Assembly: GCA_023393375.1 (NCBI GenBank)
Contig: JAEWLI010000121.1
Span: forward strand, 1-8,174
DNA from: Bacteroidota bacterium
GTDB lineage: Bacteria > Bacteroidota > Bacteroidia > Cytophagales > Cyclobacteriaceae
Direction: 5' to 3'
DNA: 8,174 bases
Shown in pieces: positions 6,471 to 8,174 of this stretch. The notes under the pieces are model-generated. The model saw nothing but the letters and a program-made list of their open reading frames with translations, made no database searches and was not told the origin of the DNA. The translations under genes and the position numbers were made by a program. Each line of letters opens with the position of its first letter. Positions within the stretch are counted from its first letter, which is position 1.

Positions 6471-7631
6471 CTATTCAAACGTATAATTCAAGGCTTTGGC
6501 TTGTGATTTTACGGCTGTCACAATCGCATTGTCCAACATTCCTTCTTTATTAGTATGTTCAGCTTTCTGAGCCAGGTAGGTGGTCCTCTTTTTATTTAAT
6601 TCAAGTATTTCATTTGAAATTCTTTCCCGTTCCTCCTTTTTCTTAGCAATATATTTCATTTTACCAGCCTCATCCAATCCTTGCATTTCCTGAGGAAGAG
6701 ATTCCTCTTTCATTTCATTGATGTTAAAATCATGTTCTTCGCTGGCATCAATCAGGTCCCATGACTTATTCTTATAGTTATGTGTGGTTTTAGAAACTAC
6801 CCTGTTCACTTCGTTGGCCTGACCATAAGTTGCCGCATATTTATCTTGTGTGGATTGCATTTCCTTTTTTGCCCTACCGGATGAACCGTAAAATATGTAA
6901 GTGTCGTTCAATTGGTTGTTCAATTCTATGATCCGGTTATCATAAGGTGAAGGAATATAAACTGTCTTACGATCTTGTTCTATACTGAAATAGCTTCCAC
7001 CAGTAAGTTCCGCACCTTTTTTCCAATGAGTATTGATGCCTTCATTGTATGGGCCACAATAAATGGTATTTACAACAACCCCTTTTTTATTGGCTTCTGT
7101 ACATGATTCACGAAAATTCACCCGACCTTGGTCAAATGGTTCATTTCCTGCTATGAAAATCACCTGATATTCCTTATTTTCCTGGTTCCATTCCAATTCT
7201 TTCAATGCCGACCCGATCACATAACCACAGTATTCCTGCCCACCATTGGTAGTTAGTTTAAACAAGTCATTTGATATCTGGTCAAGATCGTTGGTCAACG
7301 GGGTCACCATCCGGATATATCCTTCGGTCATTGGCAACCTGTCATTGCCATATTCATACAATGCGATATTCAGTTCAGGTTTTATGCCATCACATTTAGC
7401 TTTAGATAATTCATTCACAATGCTCCAAAGTTGTGCTTTAGCCTGATCAATTAATCCGTCCATGCTATTACTGGTATCTAACAAAATGGCCAGTTTAATA
7501 GACTTCTTGTCTTTGTCCGCAGCTTCATCCAGTTTTTTTGCCTGGGATTCCAGACCACAGTTGGTAATAAAAACAATGATGAACAGCCCTCCAAAAATGA
7601 TCCTCAAAAGGGAATAAGATAAAGTTTTCAT
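6471..7631 (-). CDS. Von Willebrand factor A (VWA) domain lipoprotein
   Basis: A 386-residue envelope protein. The N-terminus has a signal peptide (about 1-24, hydrophobic core 8-22) ending at ITNC, a plausible Bacteroidota lipobox with C25 as the lipidated residue; asparagine at -1 is less usual. The VWA domain covers about 45-225. The metal-ion-dependent adhesion site is visible as DTSNS (D52, S54, S56), with a threonine-bearing TTNGGQEYCG (127-136) as the next ligand region. The position usually occupied by the TDG-type motif reads IFIAGNEPFDQG (158-169). The family is recognisable from LLDTSNSMDGLIDQAK and ALYEYGND, but its partner is unknown. Four further cysteines (C80, C135, C177, C192) could form two disulfides. 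The C-terminal part (about 300-380) is highly charged and probably coiled-coil (KKKEERERISNEILELNKKR). It likely sits on the periplasmic or surface side of a membrane and binds a protein in a metal-dependent way. The gene is monocistronic, with its own promoter and terminator, and opposite in direction to its neighbours. Confidence 0.88.
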   Translation of the reverse strand: MKTLSYSLLRIIFGGLFIIVFITNCGLESQAKKLDEAADKDKKSIKLAILLDTSNSMDGLIDQAKAQLWSIVNELSKAKCDGIKPELNIALYEYGNDRLPMTEGYIRMVTPLTNDLDQISNDLFKLTTNGGQEYCGYVIGSALKELEWNQENKEYQVIFIAGNEPFDQGRVNFRESCTEANKKGVVVNTIYCGPYNEGINTHWKKGAELTGGSYFSIEQDRKTVYIPSPYDNRIIELNNQLNDTYIFYGSSGRAKKEMQSTQDKYAATYGQANEVNRVVSKTTHNYKNKSWDLIDASEEHDFNINEMKEESLPQEMQGLDEAGKMKYIAKKKEERERISNEILELNKKRTTYLAQKAEHTNKEGMLDNAIVTAVKSQAKALNYTFE

Positions 7632-7655
7632 AATTTATTTTATTTAAAGTTTTGA

Positions 7656-7685
7656 TAAAATTACCATTTGAAGGAAAGCTACAAA
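7656..7685 (-). promoter_or_regulatory. Likely promoter of the VWA lipoprotein gene
   Basis: On the minus strand TTTG (7685-7682), an 18-nt spacer and TAATTTTA (7663-7656) match the Bacteroidota TTTG-N19-TAnnTTTG promoter, with a one-base-short spacer and one mismatch in the -7 element. The start of transcription would lie about 20 nt before the ATG at 7631. No Shine-Dalgarno sequence is present between them. Confidence 0.45.
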
Positions 7686-7773
7686 ACCACCACTTAGTCA
7701 ATAAAGAGGATGACTTAGGGAAAGGGGTGTATTACTGGGTAATTGAAAGGTGAAAGTACTTTTTTAAGGTAAT

Positions 7774-7842
7774 TCATATATCTGACAATATCTTTCCTAA
7801 TGTATCATCAGGAGTATTTCCTCCTTCACCAGCAGATTTTAA
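7774..7842 (-). pseudogene. Possible C-terminal remnant of a decayed gene
   Basis: Read on the minus strand, 22 codons ending in TGA encode LKSAGEGGNTPDDTLGKILSDI, whose balanced composition looks like a real protein tail and is unlike the AT-rich surroundings. Upstream the frame runs into an 8-base homopolymer and then a stop codon about 10 codons further back, with no start. This fits a gene fragment broken by frameshift or deletion. I cannot name the family, and chance is not excluded. Confidence 0.25.
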
Positions 7843-8174
7843 AAAAAATATATACGCTGAACGTTAGTCTTGTTAGAAAATGACGATAATACTTGATATT
7901 ATTGCATAAATGTAATTTTATTATAGTGGTTAGAATTTAACTGCCCAATTTTTCTGTGTCAGAATTCAGTTTGTATAGCCTTCTATGATTTAATTATAGA
8001 AATTTTAAAAATAGGATTGAAAAGAGCTATTGGGTCTTAAATCTCTTACCTTCCACCAATTGGCTCAAATAATTATTCAGGATAAAGCACTAAATTTATG
8101 AAGATTGATTTAGACAATTAAAAAAGTATGAATATTATGATGGGTAATGCCAGATTTATTATAGTTGTTTGTTT

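Larger units (their letters stand above)
7632..8174. other. AT-rich intergenic region at the right edge
   Basis: No convincing intact gene is visible in 543 bp. It holds the likely promoter of the VWA gene (7656-7685) and a possible decayed gene tail (7774-7842). At 8128 an ATG opens a frame reading MNIMMGNARFIIVVC to the window edge (15 codons plus), which could be the start of a membrane or secreted protein. It is too short to judge. On the minus strand around 8040-8100 a short frame ends with YLSQLVEGKRFKTQ; it is also too short to call. Confidence 0.55.

Noticed and set aside
7246..7446. Plus-strand open frame inside the VWA gene
   Set aside because: Antisense shadow of the VWA domain.

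Overview
The window looks like chromosomal DNA of an AT-rich member of the Bacteroidota. The evidence is that most starts lack a Shine-Dalgarno sequence, that several upstream regions contain TTG / TAnnTTTG promoter elements typical of this phylum, and that the proteins (LspA variant, long-loop rhomboid, ArsR-SRPBCC pair, VWA lipoprotein) have a Bacteroidota flavour. Finer taxonomy cannot be read from the sequence. No rRNA, tRNA, CRISPR array, insertion sequence or phage gene is visible.

Layout. Positions 1-231 (minus strand) hold the N-terminal 77 residues of a gene running off the left edge. It resembles the SiaB-type (DUF6272) kinase family. About 500 bp without a convincing gene follows, and then a long rightward series begins. 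(i) A DEDDh 3'-5' exonuclease with a C-terminal membrane anchor overlaps by 4 bp (ATGA) a 634-residue protein built from a degenerate cyclic-nucleotide-binding domain, two CBS domains and a DUF294/GlnD-type nucleotidyltransferase. (ii) A second cluster encodes an atypical lipoprotein signal peptidase (LspA), a rhomboid serine protease and a small four-helix membrane protein of unknown function, so two different intramembrane proteases sit side by side. (iii) An ArsR-family repressor overlaps an SRPBCC/AHSA1-family gene by 11 bp, behind a promoter embedded in two inverted repeats that share a GTTGC/GCAAC core.

A strong 13-bp hairpin at 6428-6462 separates this series from a leftward gene for a 386-residue von Willebrand factor A lipoprotein (6471-7631). 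The last 540 bp contain a likely promoter for that gene and possibly a decayed gene tail, but no convincing intact gene.

The points most worth a second look are the membrane-tethered exonuclease coupled to the CBS/nucleotidyltransferase protein, the LspA variant that carries its own lipobox-like cysteine next to a rhomboid protease, and the nested operator-promoter of the ArsR gene. I did not see an unambiguously new defence or mobile system here.
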